Below are positions 48,112 to 60,423 of a DNA stretch of 64,000 bases, piece after piece. This stretch comes from Hetaerina americana (lineage: Eukaryota > Arthropoda > Insecta > Odonata > Calopterygidae), in NCBI GenBank assembly GCA_022747635.1, contig JAKTNV010000003.1:29492551-29556550 (forward strand). Reading direction: 5' to 3'. The notes beneath the pieces were generated by a model. That model was given only the letters and a program-made list of their open reading frames with translations, ran no database searches and was not told the origin of the DNA. Both the position numbers and the translations under genes were made by a program. Position 1 is the stretch's first letter. Every line of letters starts with the position of its first letter.

Positions 48112-51100
48112 ATATGGAGTTTTAATAAAATTTTGACATGACCTGCATCATTTAAATCATAGGGATTGAAAAAGCAAGACCTATGTATTTCTTGACTTGA
48201 TAATTATGCAATGCTCTGCCCTTCACATGTAATATTGGTATGAAGTTGCAGCATAAATATTAGCAGTTTTAGCTCTTTAGAATTCAGATTAATTTGGAAA
48301 AGGAGCAAAAACTGAGAAGGATAATTTTCAGCCTCAAAATTTATGTTATCTCAGCGTTAGAAATGAAGCAGTCATGCTAATGTTTTTGGAAGAGGCTGTC
48401 ACAAAAAGGATTCTCTTCTGAGCCACCGTGTTAACATTTAATGATGGAAAAATTTGTCTTAAACTACCATGCTTCTCCTGAAATTTTGAATTTGAACTCT
48501 TCTGAGCATTCAATTTAATCATTGTGTGTAATGGTGTGACTTCCCCTTACCCTACTGACTACTGTCTTATAAATTGCTCTTCCATTAATTTACCTCCACA
48601 TGAAATTACTATGCTTTAAAGATCGCCCACATCTCTCATAGACCAGTTCAGCACCCTCTCATCTAATTGTCAACATTGATTTTGCCACTAGACATGCTTG
48701 TAACAAAAAAATGCCAAATGTTCAAAATCAAATCTGACTTTTTTCACTCTCCATTCAACAAAACGCTTCCAACAGGATTTTACAAACCCACAAATCCAAT
48801 CAAAAGTTCTCCTGATCCTCGATTGTGTAGTCATCATATCCAGCCAGATGACAGTGGCCTTTTTTAAAATTGGCATTCCAATCTCCTCTTCTCTTTTTTT
48901 TTTACCCTTTACTTGAATTCTTTTCCTAAGAAACCTTTTGTTTCCACTTTGCTTCCAACCTTACCTTTCTTTAAACGACATTTCTAACCCAGTGATTACC
49001 CAAGCAATCCAGGCCCCATGAGGCATCATTCCCATTTGTTATTCCTGCCTTTCCCTTTTCCCACTCCTCGGCTCTCCTTACTTCACCTTAATGGCCATTG
49101 GCAACCTGCTTACCTAATATCAAATGCAATCAATGTAAATTGCCGATTTTCTGCAATATCATTTTTACTTACATGTTTTTTTCTAAAATGTGTGATTCCA
49201 TGTAACTGTGAATGGCATCTGAATTAATGTTTTTATCTTGTGGCTTGTGATTCTTAAATCTGCAGTATTAAGGCATCTTGTAAAAATCAAGATGATTTAC
49301 TTTTTATTTATTTAAGTATTTCATGACTGTTTTGCCCATTGCTTCCAACCTTTTGAGGAAGTTAACTGAAATGAAAACAGTTTTGCGTACACTATGTTTG
49401 ATATCCTATATTTGAATTGGGTAGTAATAGCTATTGTCAATTTTGGGCATAATTTTTTTCTAAAATCAACCCCTAAATTCTACCATTCCCAGTCATCAAC
49501 AACAATCAGTGTTATTGATAACTACATTGGATTCCATTAAAGTTTCATCATCCTATTTGTAGTTCAGGTGGTTCAATCCTGTATGTCTTCCAACAATTTT
49601 GTACATCTTTCTATTAGAGTTTAGTGAGATGCAATGGTGCTTTCCCATGCTTTGGGATATGATTTGAATGTGGCACCGCTGTCAGGGTTTTGCATTTTTA
49701 AGACCTGTATTGAGAAGCTGCAGGGCTGCAAAAAAACTGCATTGGGGATGGTTTTCACTGATTTCCAGATTGTGCGGGAATTCAGAGGTTTTTTGTTTTT
49801 GGTCGATTAATCTATTTAAGGAATTTTCTCAGATTTTCCTGCATACATTCCTGAGTGATTTTATGGGAGTATGGAATTGTTAAGCATTGATGACTTCATT
49901 AATTTGGGCAAGCGTTTGTAATGATATTGGCTGAGGTCAGAATTTGTATTTCCATGGTTTGGAGGTGTTTGGACACTTGCCCTCTTAGGGAGATTTTTAA
50001 AAATATTGTCAGAAATAAAGGTTAAATTTTTAGCTTGAGAGGAAAAGATGATATATGGCAAGGTTCATGATGAATGCCATTAATTGTCTGATAGCAGTTA
50101 TTATTCTGTCACATGCCATGGAATTACTTTTGGGATGATTATGGCTGTTGGCTCATCATAAATTGAGATTGAAATCAATGGGTGTTGAATTCAAGGGATT
50201 GCTGGGCTGTGACATTAGAAAGGTCAGCTTAAGGTTACACCATGATTTTGATAATTGGAAACCGATGCTTGTACGAAGCAATCTTATCACAATAGTATGT
50301 TGAGCTTTTCTAGCATTCATTCACTCACTTTTTTACTGAATGAAAACCAAAATCTGCTTCTTAGTATCACTTTGTATATTTTATCTTATAACTTCATGTT
50401 AAATACATTTCTTCTATGGTCGAGTGTATTAGTGTAGTTTTTCCTCATACATAGGATAATTTCAAAATGGTATTCTATAAGCCAAGGTTGTAATTAGAGC
50501 AATGTAATTCTGAAATTTGTCGCCTGTCTTGAGTTAGGTACATGTTTAAATAGTGTCAGTGACATTTTGTAATAGAAATGGGAATCTAAGAAAAAGGAGT
50601 CTTTTTAACTCTCTCAGCACAAATGTTTGGAAATATAGCATTAAAAAAGAATTCATTATTAATTATTAAAAAAGTATGAATTATTATATACCAGTAGGAC
50701 CATAATTAAGAAAAATTATGGTCCTACTGGTTGAATTATTTACTCTATGTAACAGTGTGTTCATAAAATACATGGGTGTATAGTACAGGTGCATGTATGC
50801 ATCTGCATTTAAGAATTAATTAAGGTTAAATTCAGGGAAAAAAAGTTTCAGCAGGTCACAATAAAGTGTGACACTTTTTTAATTAACTACCTCTTATTTC
50901 GTTACTCTTGTCTACCTACTGGTAATGATAACTACACCATCATTTGGGTAAATAATAGTATTTAAGTTTAGAGCTAGTTAGTGCAGACCATTTTGGATAA
51001 CATTTGTGTGTGTGTTGGCACTGCCTTTATCCTGTGGAAGGTCTTGCTTTCGCATCAAGATCTGGGGGTGATTTTTGAGCCATTATTTTGGAAAACCATG

Positions 51101-52262
51101 TGTCTTAAAGGTCATCAAATGAAGTAAATCATCATGTGGTTAATGTGATTAGTTCCCATGTATCATTCTGATTTGGTAATTGATGCTAACATATGCTTGT
51201 GGTGTGACTTACACTGTTGTCTTTGTTGATTTCAAGAGCAAATGAAAATGGCCTTAATTATAATAATTATTTTTTAAGAGAAAAAACATGATGCATTACA
51301 AAATGTTGCCTGGTATAATGCCAATATGTTTCTTTTTTGTGTTTATTTGTTATTTTGTTGTATATGTTTGCATGGACTTTGAAACCTATGAGCCAATTGG
51401 CCACAAGAATTTTATTAGGTAAGTGACATTTATTTTCTTTGGAACTTTGTGGAGTATTAAATAATGTTTATCTAACTCATGCCATCTCTGAAGTAAATCT
51501 TCAAAATATTTAAAGAAATGAAGTAATATTGTTGGGGTTTCCGCTAACTAGAAAAACTCTATTGAAAATAATAATGCACATTCAGTGCTACTTTAATTCA
51601 TGTCTAATTTCCAAAAGGTTTATTCTTTGTTACAATTTTTTTTAATTACTGAATTTAAATTTTCTTGTTTTTTAGTCAATTAGTTCACTTATAGTCCCAT
51701 ATTATTGATTAATAATTTTCAGTATTAGTCAGGAAAAGAGGAAACATTAGATGAAATTAAATTTAGTATCTTGTACAGTTTTGGAAATTTGAATTTCTAT
51801 AAACTAATGTGAGGAGGACAATCCAATTATACATTTCTAGGGGGAGCATGAATCCAGATAACATGAACATTGTTTAAGTAAGGTATTGTTCGAAATTTAA
51901 AAAGAAATGGATTTCAAACAAATTAGAACTTATCTTGAATATGTCAGTTTTTAAGCAGTTTAAGTTAATCTTGGAGTGAGTTTGGCTCAATGCCAGTGAG
52001 AAGAAATGATCATTCTACTCACCATTTGATAATAATTGTAGTTAATGGGAACCAATCATAAAAATCTACTTCTCTTTTTACTAAAAGTAATTGATGTTTG
52101 AGTCTGGGGCATTGGTATCAATCTGTTGGCAGATGAAAAAAATTGTTCTTCGTTGCAGCTACCAACCTAATTATATTTTAGCATTTTCGTAGAGTTTTCC
52201 AAATATGTTGCTTGGAGCTTTATTCAGTGTAAAATTGTGCATGATCAGGAAAAGGGCTTAGT
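48112..52262. other. CpG-poor DNA without recognised gene
   Basis: AT-rich sequence. Pyrimidine-rich text at 48880-49090 resembles transcribed LINE antisense only loosely. A perfect 18-bp foldback is at 50690-50731 (ACCAGTAGGACCATAATT and its inverse, 6-base loop). No coding exon is recognised, although short alternative exons would be hard to see. Confidence 0.35.
50690..50731. repeat. Perfect 18-bp foldback
   Basis: Arms 50690-50707 and 50714-50731 are exact inverses with an AAGAAA loop. The outer flanks (ATTATATA versus TGAATTAT) are only partly complementary. Confidence 0.95.
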
Positions 52263-53345
52263 ATGTCTGCCATCATTATTGCCTCCATTCATTCTTATTT
52301 GAGGTATTTTTCTCAGCCTCCTCTCTTTTCATTCTCTTTCTCCATGTTCTCTCCTTCCCTTCCACTGTCCCCTCAACAGCCATTGTTTGAACCCCTTCTT
52401 TACGACTTGATTCAGTTTTCTTTCTCTTCTAGATATTGTTCAGCAGTGTTCACTCCTTAACCTCATTTAGCACCCCCTCAATCATAACTTGAGCCACTCA
52501 TTCTATCCAATCCCTCTACATACTGTACTGTCTCTTCTCCAAGGTCTATGTTTCACAGCCATATATCAGAACATTACACATGCCAGTCTCCTCTTCAATC
52601 TCAGTCTGTGGGTGTTTATATGGAAATCATTTCCTCTTATTAAAGGCTTGACATTGCTATTTCTGTTTTAATCTGTACATTATTTCTCTATTTACATACC
52701 CCTCAGATGTGTGTACCTTTTAATACTCTGTTCTTCCTCAATTTGACATTACTAATGTCAAATGGAGGAAGAACAGAGCACAAAAACCATATAGAGCATT
52801 AAATCCATCACCTGTCACTTATCCTCATCACTTTGTGTTCAAATATATGCTGTCATCCCACAGTCTTCATTACTTCATCTAGTTTGTTGTCTAAATTCTT
52901 AATTGTCCCAGTTTTGTGCTTGTGAATCATCAGCTAGTTCCACCATACTACCATTAGTTCTCAAGCAGATTATCATATGTCCCCCAATCTATTTATCTTA
53001 CCTATTTTATTTATATAACTTTAAATGTACTAAGTATGCCCTTCATATCAACATATCAAAAGTTTTGAAAGGCAGAAGCTCTTTTTACTTAAGGATTTTT
53101 TTTAAAGGCAGAATACTTTTCACCCTGCTCAATCCCGTCTTATCAGTATGTCATTCTCTTTTAAAGCTGCTTTATAATGTAAAATTCTTTCATCAGTCTT
53201 CTGTTTTCCCAATTGGCATTCTTTATTTTTGGAATGTCTTCTTGACCTACCCCATTTTATTCAGGCCATTGCTTTTCTCTATGAATCATAGCCTTATTCT
53301 GTATCCTCTTTCTCTGTTTCAACTGCATTCTCCTCCAGCATTCTT
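52263..53345 (-). mobile_element. LINE reverse transcriptase remnant
   Basis: Minus-strand broken frames resemble the thumb/C-terminal part of insect LINE RT: IKTEIAMSS, RLKRRLACVMF, then LIYGCET.TLEK (compare the LYGAETWTL block common in this class), and a basic KGRREHG-type end near 52340. The plus-strand 148-codon frame at 52903-53349 is its hydrophobic antisense shadow. A foldback at 52726-52778 lies inside. Confidence 0.5.
52726..52778. repeat. 26-bp foldback inside the LINE remnant
   Basis: CTCTGTTCTTCCTC..TTTGACATTA faces its inverse across a single C, with one mismatch. Confidence 0.93.
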
Positions 53346-53495
53346 ATAAGTCTCTGATTTAGAATTCTTATCAATATTTTGCCAGCATGAGCTTTCATGG
53401 TTATATGTTCTATGCTCTTCATTTTTGGCACTTGCTTTTGTTGCAGGTGTAGCCATAAAAAGTTCTCTGGCTATTATCCAGTTTCACATATTTTT

Positions 53496-53824
53496 TGGAG
53501 GTCAGGATAATGTGGTGGCTAATGCACTAGCTTCCTGCCCTAAGGGCTGAATCCTGAAGGGGTTAGGATTTTTCAATGGTATCCTGATTCCTACTTAGGG
53601 TGCTATGTGGAGAGCACTTCAAGTTATATATTATCCATGTAATGGGAAATTAAACTGTGAACCCCTTTGCACATATTATTAAAGAGTACATAATGCTGGC
53701 ATTGGGTTTCTCTCCACTCTTCCTCCATTCCCTGAACATCTTACCCAAGCAAATTACCCACCCATCCCAAATGGTGCAAATGACTGTAGCTAACAGTTGC
53801 CTTCTCCAATGACTACTACCACTA
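53496..53824 (+). mobile_element. tRNA-derived SINE, family 1 (copy f, heavily decayed)
   Basis: It aligns block by block with the young copies but is almost CpG-free (for example GTGGTGGCTAATGCACTAGC for GTGCGGCGGCTAACGTACTGG), and the B-box is lost. It has the ATGGGAAATTAAACTGTGAA and GGGTTTCTCTCCAC blocks. Confidence 0.85.
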
Positions 53825-56800
53825 GGTTTGCACATTACTACTATTTGTGCTCTACCCTTTTATTTTAGATAATTGAAGAATTCAGTAGGAGACATCTACT
53901 TCTTTATTCTATTTTTGATGTCCTTTTACCATTTTTTCCTACTTAAGTACATATTATGATGAATTTGAATTGTAGAGATTTTATACCAAGTAATTCATTT
54001 TTTCATTAATTTCCAAATGGTTCCAATGCATATAATTTTGAGGCATTGCTGGTCATTCTGAATCATCTCTCTGTACCATTTAATGCACTCTTTTCCTTTT
54101 GGTGGAAAAAAGACTCAATGACTCCTAATAATAATATTATGTTTCTTAGTAAATGAGCAGTGTCTTGTTGAACTTGGTTTTGGTATAATTTAGTATCAGT
54201 GTCCTAAGAGGCCCCCAACACTCAACAGAAACCTCAAATTAGAGGGGGGGCCATAATTTAACAGTAAAGTACCTGCTTCTTTCCATGTGTGCTGTAAAAT
54301 ATTATCTGCTTTAAATAACACTGTAATTGCTATATTAAGTATTTGATTAAAGCTTTTGTTTCATCTTTGCCTCAGGTGTGGTGTTTAGGCTTTTTGTTTC
54401 TGGTATTCCATGTGGCATCTTGGAGGGTAAGATGTCACATTTTCTTTGAAATTTATCAATTGTAGCACTAATCAATCAGTATAGTAAAAAAAATATACTT
54501 TTGACTGTAATTACTCACATTTTGCTAAACTATTATATGGTCTTGCATGGTATTATGTATTATTAACATGTTTGACTTGCAATTGGGAATGGCATTCTAA
54601 TATTGAAAAAATAATGTTATTTGTACACCTTGGTCTTGTGGATCGAGAGGCTAAAAATTAAATTGGCAACTTGTTTAATAGTGTCCAATGCATATTGAAT
54701 TTTATAGTTGAATCTGTTGATGAATTAACATTTGTGACTGTCACTTGGGTTTATGGCCCTGAACTCTACTATTCAGGTGCAAATAAATCATGAAATTATC
54801 ACCTGATAGGAGCCACTGCATGCAGTGTTTTCAGTACTGAGCCTTGCATGGACCTGAATAATTAGGTAATCTGTTATCACACTCACACTGGAGAGACATA
54901 ATCATCACCAGACATGGAGGACAGTGTTGAAAGAGATAATTTAGTTCTTTTTCCAAAATTTGACTATCATGGTTATTCTGTGACTTCTATCTCAATTTTA
55001 CGTAAAAAGGTGATTTTATTGAGAAATTGTATTTGCATGGAATCATCCATGTTTTGTCATTCACTGCAAAGATGATTGCTTGAATGTAGATGAAACTTCA
55101 GACTTTGACAAACTCATATGTGCTAATAATCAACACAATTATGTTTTTAAAAATAGCATATTTTTATCACTGAAGGCACCTTTTTAAGGAGTATCCTAGC
55201 TCTTATTTTCAAGAAATTTAAAACTATTAATATGTGTTTTTATAGAAATTTGTGTAATTTCACACCATTTGGATTGATATACTACTTGAGTCGCTATTAG
55301 TCATATATTCAACTCATTTCATGAACTAAGAAGTGCACTTGGTGATACTATTAACCAAGAAAGGACTAACTATAATGTTACCTCAAGGCACATTTCCTGA
55401 AAATAATTCTTCATTATTTGTGAACAAACCAGAGTCGGAGCTAGATTTTTCTCTCTTTCTCTTCTCTCTCTTTTCTTTTAGCTTATGATTCAATTTTCTA
55501 TGATAATCCATGCTTACTTGTGGGAAAGTGACATTTCATTCCAGTGTGTTTTATCTATTATGCTGCAGCATTTGGGAACAAAAAATACCTTAAATAGTGG
55601 TGTGTAAACTATCACCCACATTTGTTGTAAATTTTCCTGTTTTAGACATGGTTACCATGATCCTATGATGGAATATTTTGTTCAACTCTCAATGTAATTC
55701 CAGGCTGAAATGCTACATACAAAGTGTAATAAGGGAGCATCCATTAATTCACCCCCGCCCTCTATCCATTTGACTCCCCATGACATTTTCTAAACCAGCA
55801 CATACATACCTTTTGGCACCTTTCAGTGTTGTCTGTTTATTGTGCACAGCAGCACTGGATTGGTTTCTTTTGTGCTTTTGTATGGATTATGGTGAGTTTT
55901 GTATATAGTTTCATGTAGGCATGTATCTTGTAGTTAGTTAATTACATAAATTGCATTTCAGTTAGAGGTGATCAATAATTTTTTAATGCATGTTACTCGA
56001 GTTTAACAATATTTATCTTGAAAGTGATTAAGAAAAAGTTAATGCTTATTTAGATCGGAAATTTGCCTAGACACATTCAGAACATTTAATTTCAGAAAGA
56101 TCAGGGGTAGGAATACTATTGGTAATAAAGTAACTTGATTTATCATTTTTTAAATGGAGATTTGTATTATCCAAGTTTTCATTAATGAAGGGATTTTCAA
56201 TATGAATGGCTATTACAATGACAGGTTGAATCAGTCAGTGTAAGTAAATCTTCACCACTAAAATATTGCACAAGGTTTGTGTATTGTATGTATATTTTGT
56301 TGGGAAAAAAGGAGTGTCTTTGAATACTTGCTCTCTGTCCGCACCTTCTTCTCCCATTTGAGCCCTGGTGATTCCAGTGCTCTAGATGACTCTTACTACC
56401 CCCAAGGAGAGGTTTTGGCACCTTTTGGATGCCCTCAAAGTTCCAGGGATAATACCAACTTCCACTTATTTAATGCAGTGATAGCATTAGCATTTCTTTA
56501 ATTGTTACTTTGGGAAATGTTTGGTATTGTAAACCTTTTTGTCACTTGTGATTCATAATATTTTGGATTCAAATCACCATATTGCCCATTATGTGTTCCT
56601 GTATGATTACTCATTTGATTAATGCTACGTAAAAGATATTTTTTCAAATTACAATAGACTCTGATGGCCTTTGTTATATTTATAGTATCAGAACTGCTTC
56701 ACTCACCAGTTAATAATTTTTGATATAACTACAAAAAAATAACTAAATTGGACAACAGGTTATAATATGGGCCGGTATGACTTTGAGTTGGTGTGAATTT

Positions 56801-57400
56801 TAGCTAATTCTTTTGGATAAGGAGCATATTACTATTTTAAATATTTAGAGTTTCACTTCAGCTTCTCATGCAACAATAGAGTTTCTGATTAACATTGAGT
56901 ACAGTATTTTAATGATAATTTTAACAAGTCCTTGGGTTATTCTTAGAACTGTTTAAATTCATGTCAAGGATAAACTCCCATAGAGCTCATAAATTAGCGG
57001 TGTACTATGAGGGCCCGGTCATTTTGCTGCTGTTAGCACATAGATACTCCATTTTTCATCGTATTCAACTTTCCATTTGACCCTTGTAAATACTTAAGTA
57101 ATACAATAAAAATATACCCATCTCCCCATACAAATCAAACACAGAAAACATTCCTTGGCTTTATGTCAATTCAAGTCAAACCCAATTAAACATTTTCTTG
57201 GTCTTTTAGAGGATCACGGTTATATAGCTGTAAATGGAATATTATATATTGTGATGGGAAATACGGAGTTCTTGGTAATAATTAATTTTGAGGTATTTTG
57301 TACATTTAACCGTTAAATGTTGCAAAATATAATTACCTACCCATGGCTTCCAGAAAGTAATTGTTACATTTAAGTAATTTTACCTACAATCGCAGAAATG
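53825..57400. other. CpG-poor DNA without recognised gene
   Basis: No gene recognised. Several good-looking 3' splice acceptors occur, for example TTTCATCTTTGCCTCAG ending at 54376, but without a confident exon. CpG density starts to recover after about 56.9 kb. Confidence 0.35.
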
Positions 57401-58495
57401 AGCCTGTCATTAGATTATTATGAATGACATTCAGTATTTTTCTAGAAAATTTTCTCACCGCATTTTAACCTGGGGAGCGATCATGGATTTTCATAACGTG
57501 CGCATTGACCGTTATTCACTGGATGCCAAAGGAGAAATTAAGCCGAAGGCTGGTTCGATAGGTGAGGGAAAATCATGCCTAATATTATGGACGACGAAGC
57601 GAAATTCACGTGATGGTTGGTGGCCATTTCACTACTTTTAGAAGTTAGCCGTTCGGAACCACCTGCGATACTGGTATGTACTGTGTGAGGATCCTTCAAA
57701 TGATGGAATCACCTTAAAAATTGTGAAAGGCAACGGGAATTCGTTCACCTGAATTAATCATTCGCGCCTCGCCAGCGTCGACATTGGTGCGTGAAAAATG
57801 CCGGAAGATGCAAAGAGATATCATTTGGATTATATAATAGTTAAGAACAGATTTAGAAACAACATAGTTTCCTTGGAACGAATGTGGATAAATCTTAATA
57901 CTGATGTAATGTAACGTCAGAATCAAGGGGATAAAAAAGGGATGATGACTGAGAAAATAAAATGTAGAAGCTTAAAGAGGGATGAAATGGAAGGAATACC
58001 CGGAAGTAGTCGAAAATTTTGAAATAGAATTAGCGAACGGGTACTTTAGGGAATAAAGTAAATTTATAATTAGGAAGTAGAAGGAAATAAATAATAAACT
58101 AAGACGAATTAGGGTGAAATGGTTGTGTTGTACAAGAAGATGAAAGCAGTATTAGGATTTAGATATTAAAATACATTCGTGCACAAAATCAAAGACTGGA
58201 TGGGAAAATTATTAATACACCCATAACATTCAGGAGATGGAAAGAGTTCATGAAACTATAGTGGAAAATTATCGGATCAGCAATTTTATGCGTCGAAAGA
58301 AAATATTCCATCCTAAAAATGGGAGGAGCAGCAGAATGTGAGGATTGCTGAAAAAAGAGTTTTATTGCGCACACAACTGACGTATGAACTTAGATAATCA
58401 ATAAATGGATGGAGTATTGACTGCGTACTGGGAACGGTCAATTTGATCACGTGCCACAGCAGTAATGGGATGGCCGATAGGGAGGATTATGGATG
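57401..58495. other. CpG-normal DNA, possibly LINE-derived
   Basis: A-rich text with GARGGATGAAATGGAAGG-like runs, reminiscent of LINE linker sequence but not assignable. The 73-codon frame at 57420-57641 has no recognised domain. Confidence 0.3.
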
Positions 58496-58620
58496 TCCAT
58501 ACTAAAAGGAAAGACTTGTACTTTTGCACAGAATTTATTATAAGGCCGCAAGTCGGTGAAACGCGTTGTACAGTATAATAAAATCTGTGGAAAAGTACAA
58601 GTCTTTCCTTTTAGTATGGA
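58496..58620. repeat. 47-bp-arm foldback around a GAAACGCGTTGTAC core
   Basis: Arms 58496-58542 and 58574-58620 are inverses with two mismatches. The 31-base loop contains GCCGCAAGTCGGTGAAACGC then GTTGTACAG. The core and the right arm start match the repeat at 11563-11650. Confidence 0.93.
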
Positions 58621-59780
58621 TATTAAATACTTCCACGAAGTGAAGCCTGAAACAATAGAATGTATAGGATCCATTTGCTTGCTTCGTGGAATTTGAGAAG
58701 GTCTTCGACATTTAGTAGAATTAATGAGCGAATTGCAGAAGATCTGAGTTGGCTGAATGGATAGGCGGTTCATTCCAAATGTACATTCTCATTGTCAGGC
58801 AGGCGCAGGTGCGTGTGGCGGATGGAGAGTTCCAAAAATCAGATTTGCGGGTGATCATGCTTTAGTTAGCCAGGCTTCAAGTTATTACAATTGGGGACAC
58901 ACATCACACAATGAGTATGATATATGTGGAATGGGAAAAAATATATAAATGCAACGAGGCTCTCGAGAAATAGGAAGCCTAAGTTAAGCACTGGAACTGG
59001 AGGACAAAAACAACTGTAGGCAGGACTGTTCCTTTAGCTGGAAAGTGTTTGAGTCAAAGGTGGGCAAAGTGGTGAGGATATTAACAGAAGAATTGCACTA
59101 GGGCGGGGGTGGTGATCCTGTACCACGCGTGCCCAAAGGGGCACGGCGAGCAATTATTTTGGCACTCAGATTTGGGAGGGTGCCAAGGGCAGTTCCACGG
59201 AGATCACTTGATGGGTTGGCACGCGAGTTAAGAGTATGCTCTTATTACGTACATAAACGCTCACACTCAATCGCCCAAAGATTCGCCATCCCTGGCCTAG
59301 GGTAATGTAAAGATCATATAAGTCTGGTAGTAAAGAAAAGATAGTTGAAAAGCTTAATATGGAAAGTAGTATAGCATGGCTATACTAAACTTCATTGTTG
59401 ACGCAAGAGCTTAGATTGGAGATGTTCGAAATGTGAGGGTATAGAAGAATATAAAAAGTAAAATCTAATGAAAAGATAACAAGCGAGGAAGTACCTGACA
59501 TGGCTGTTTATGGGGTTGCCTGGTGAAATTCCAAGGAGGAAAGCAAAGTGGATGCAGAGCATTTTCGGCGATGGAACGATGACGAATGTGTTGGAGGGGA
59601 GAATGTTAGACAAGGTAGTAGGAAAAGAATAGGCATGTTGGACGGACTGAAGGGAGGCTCTAAGTACGTAGAATACAAGAAGGGTTCATTGTTGCGTGTT
59701 AAGTGAGGTCTAGATTTGCTGTGGTGGTTAGTCTGTGTCCAAGCTAAATCTTTTGCTATTTTATGGTATCTATCTTTCAA
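58621..59780 (+). pseudogene. LINE reverse transcriptase remnant
   Basis: Broken plus-strand frames follow the RT plan: a FEKVFD-like block near 58690, RFAGDHALVSQASS at about 58840-58885 (the YADD/FADD catalytic box, with one Asp changed to Gly), and the C-terminal RKRIGMLDGLKGGSKYVEYK block at about 59620-59680. A hAT-like MITE interrupts it. Dead: stops, frameshifts and a damaged active site. The clade is not resolved. Confidence 0.7.
59098..59300. mobile_element. hAT-like MITE inside the LINE remnant
   Basis: The ends are imperfectly inverted: CTAGGGCGGGGGTGGTGATC (left) and CTAGGCCAGGGATGGCGAAT (right, reverse complement). They resemble the CAGGG(G/A)TGGCGAA termini of hAT elements. The interior is non-coding. 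The 8-bp duplication is not clear. Confidence 0.55.
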
Positions 59781-60102
59781 TGTAGCCCTGCAGTACTACC
59801 AAATCAAAGTGAACGGCAACACTTTGAGTCCGTAGCGATAAGCCAGTTCCACATACAGTGGCGTGCGTGCATCAACCAGACTTATGGACTCTCTCTCTCC
59901 TGTGATGACCAAATGGTAATTTTTAACTGGCGGGCAAGGAGCAACGGATCTAATTTATCCTAGAGTCGATTCATATTGAACGGTGGTAGCTGAGGATCAT
60001 GGTAATTGTGTGCAATAAATAAAGCATTTCATTAAATCATGAATAACCCGCAGTCCTATATCAATTAGTTCGGTATATGAAAGCTTTAAGCCATCAACTG
60101 AA

Positions 60103-60412
60103 GTAGTAGTAGTTTTGAGGGGAGGCGACCGACAGCTGAGGTCATTTGCGCCATAGGGGATGGACAGGAAAGGATGAAGGGTGGAGAGAAACCCGGCGTC
60201 GGCATTAGCCTACTCTTTACGAAAGGCGCCAAGGGGTCCGCGGCTTAACGTCCCATCCGACGGACGGCGTACTCACCCAAAGTGCCCTCCACAAAGCACC
60301 TCAAGTAGGGATCGAGATACCTCTGAAAAATATTCAACACCGCCGGGATTTGAACCCGCGCCCTCAGGGTGGGAAGCCAGTACGTGAGCCCCCGCACCAT
60401 CTCGATCCCCGA
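60103..60412 (-). mobile_element. tRNA-derived SINE, family 1 (copy g, young)
   Basis: A complete minus-strand copy with perfect 11-bp duplications CATCAACTGAA (60092-60102 and 60413-60423). B-box as GGGATTTGAACCCGC on the plus strand. Several TAG units at the 3' tail (AGTAGTAGTAG in reverse). Confidence 0.94.
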
Positions 60413-60423
60413 CATCAACTGAA

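Noticed and set aside
53103..53130. AAAG/GCAGAATAC as an alternative Gpdh 3' exon giving a QN-type tail
   Set aside because: The acceptor is weak, the site lies inside a LINE remnant, and the following residues do not match a known tail.
52903..53349. 148-codon hydrophobic plus-strand frame resembling a membrane protein
   Set aside because: It is antisense to a LINE reverse transcriptase remnant. The hydrophobicity comes from T-rich antisense of A-rich coding sequence.
54360..54395. TTTCATCTTTGCCTCAG acceptor followed by a short frame with stop as a Gpdh last exon
   Set aside because: A good acceptor, but a three-residue tail cannot be recognised by eye. It needs junction reads.
57420..57641. 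73-codon plus-strand frame
   Set aside because: No domain or family features and no splice or promoter support; consistent with chance or LINE-derived text.
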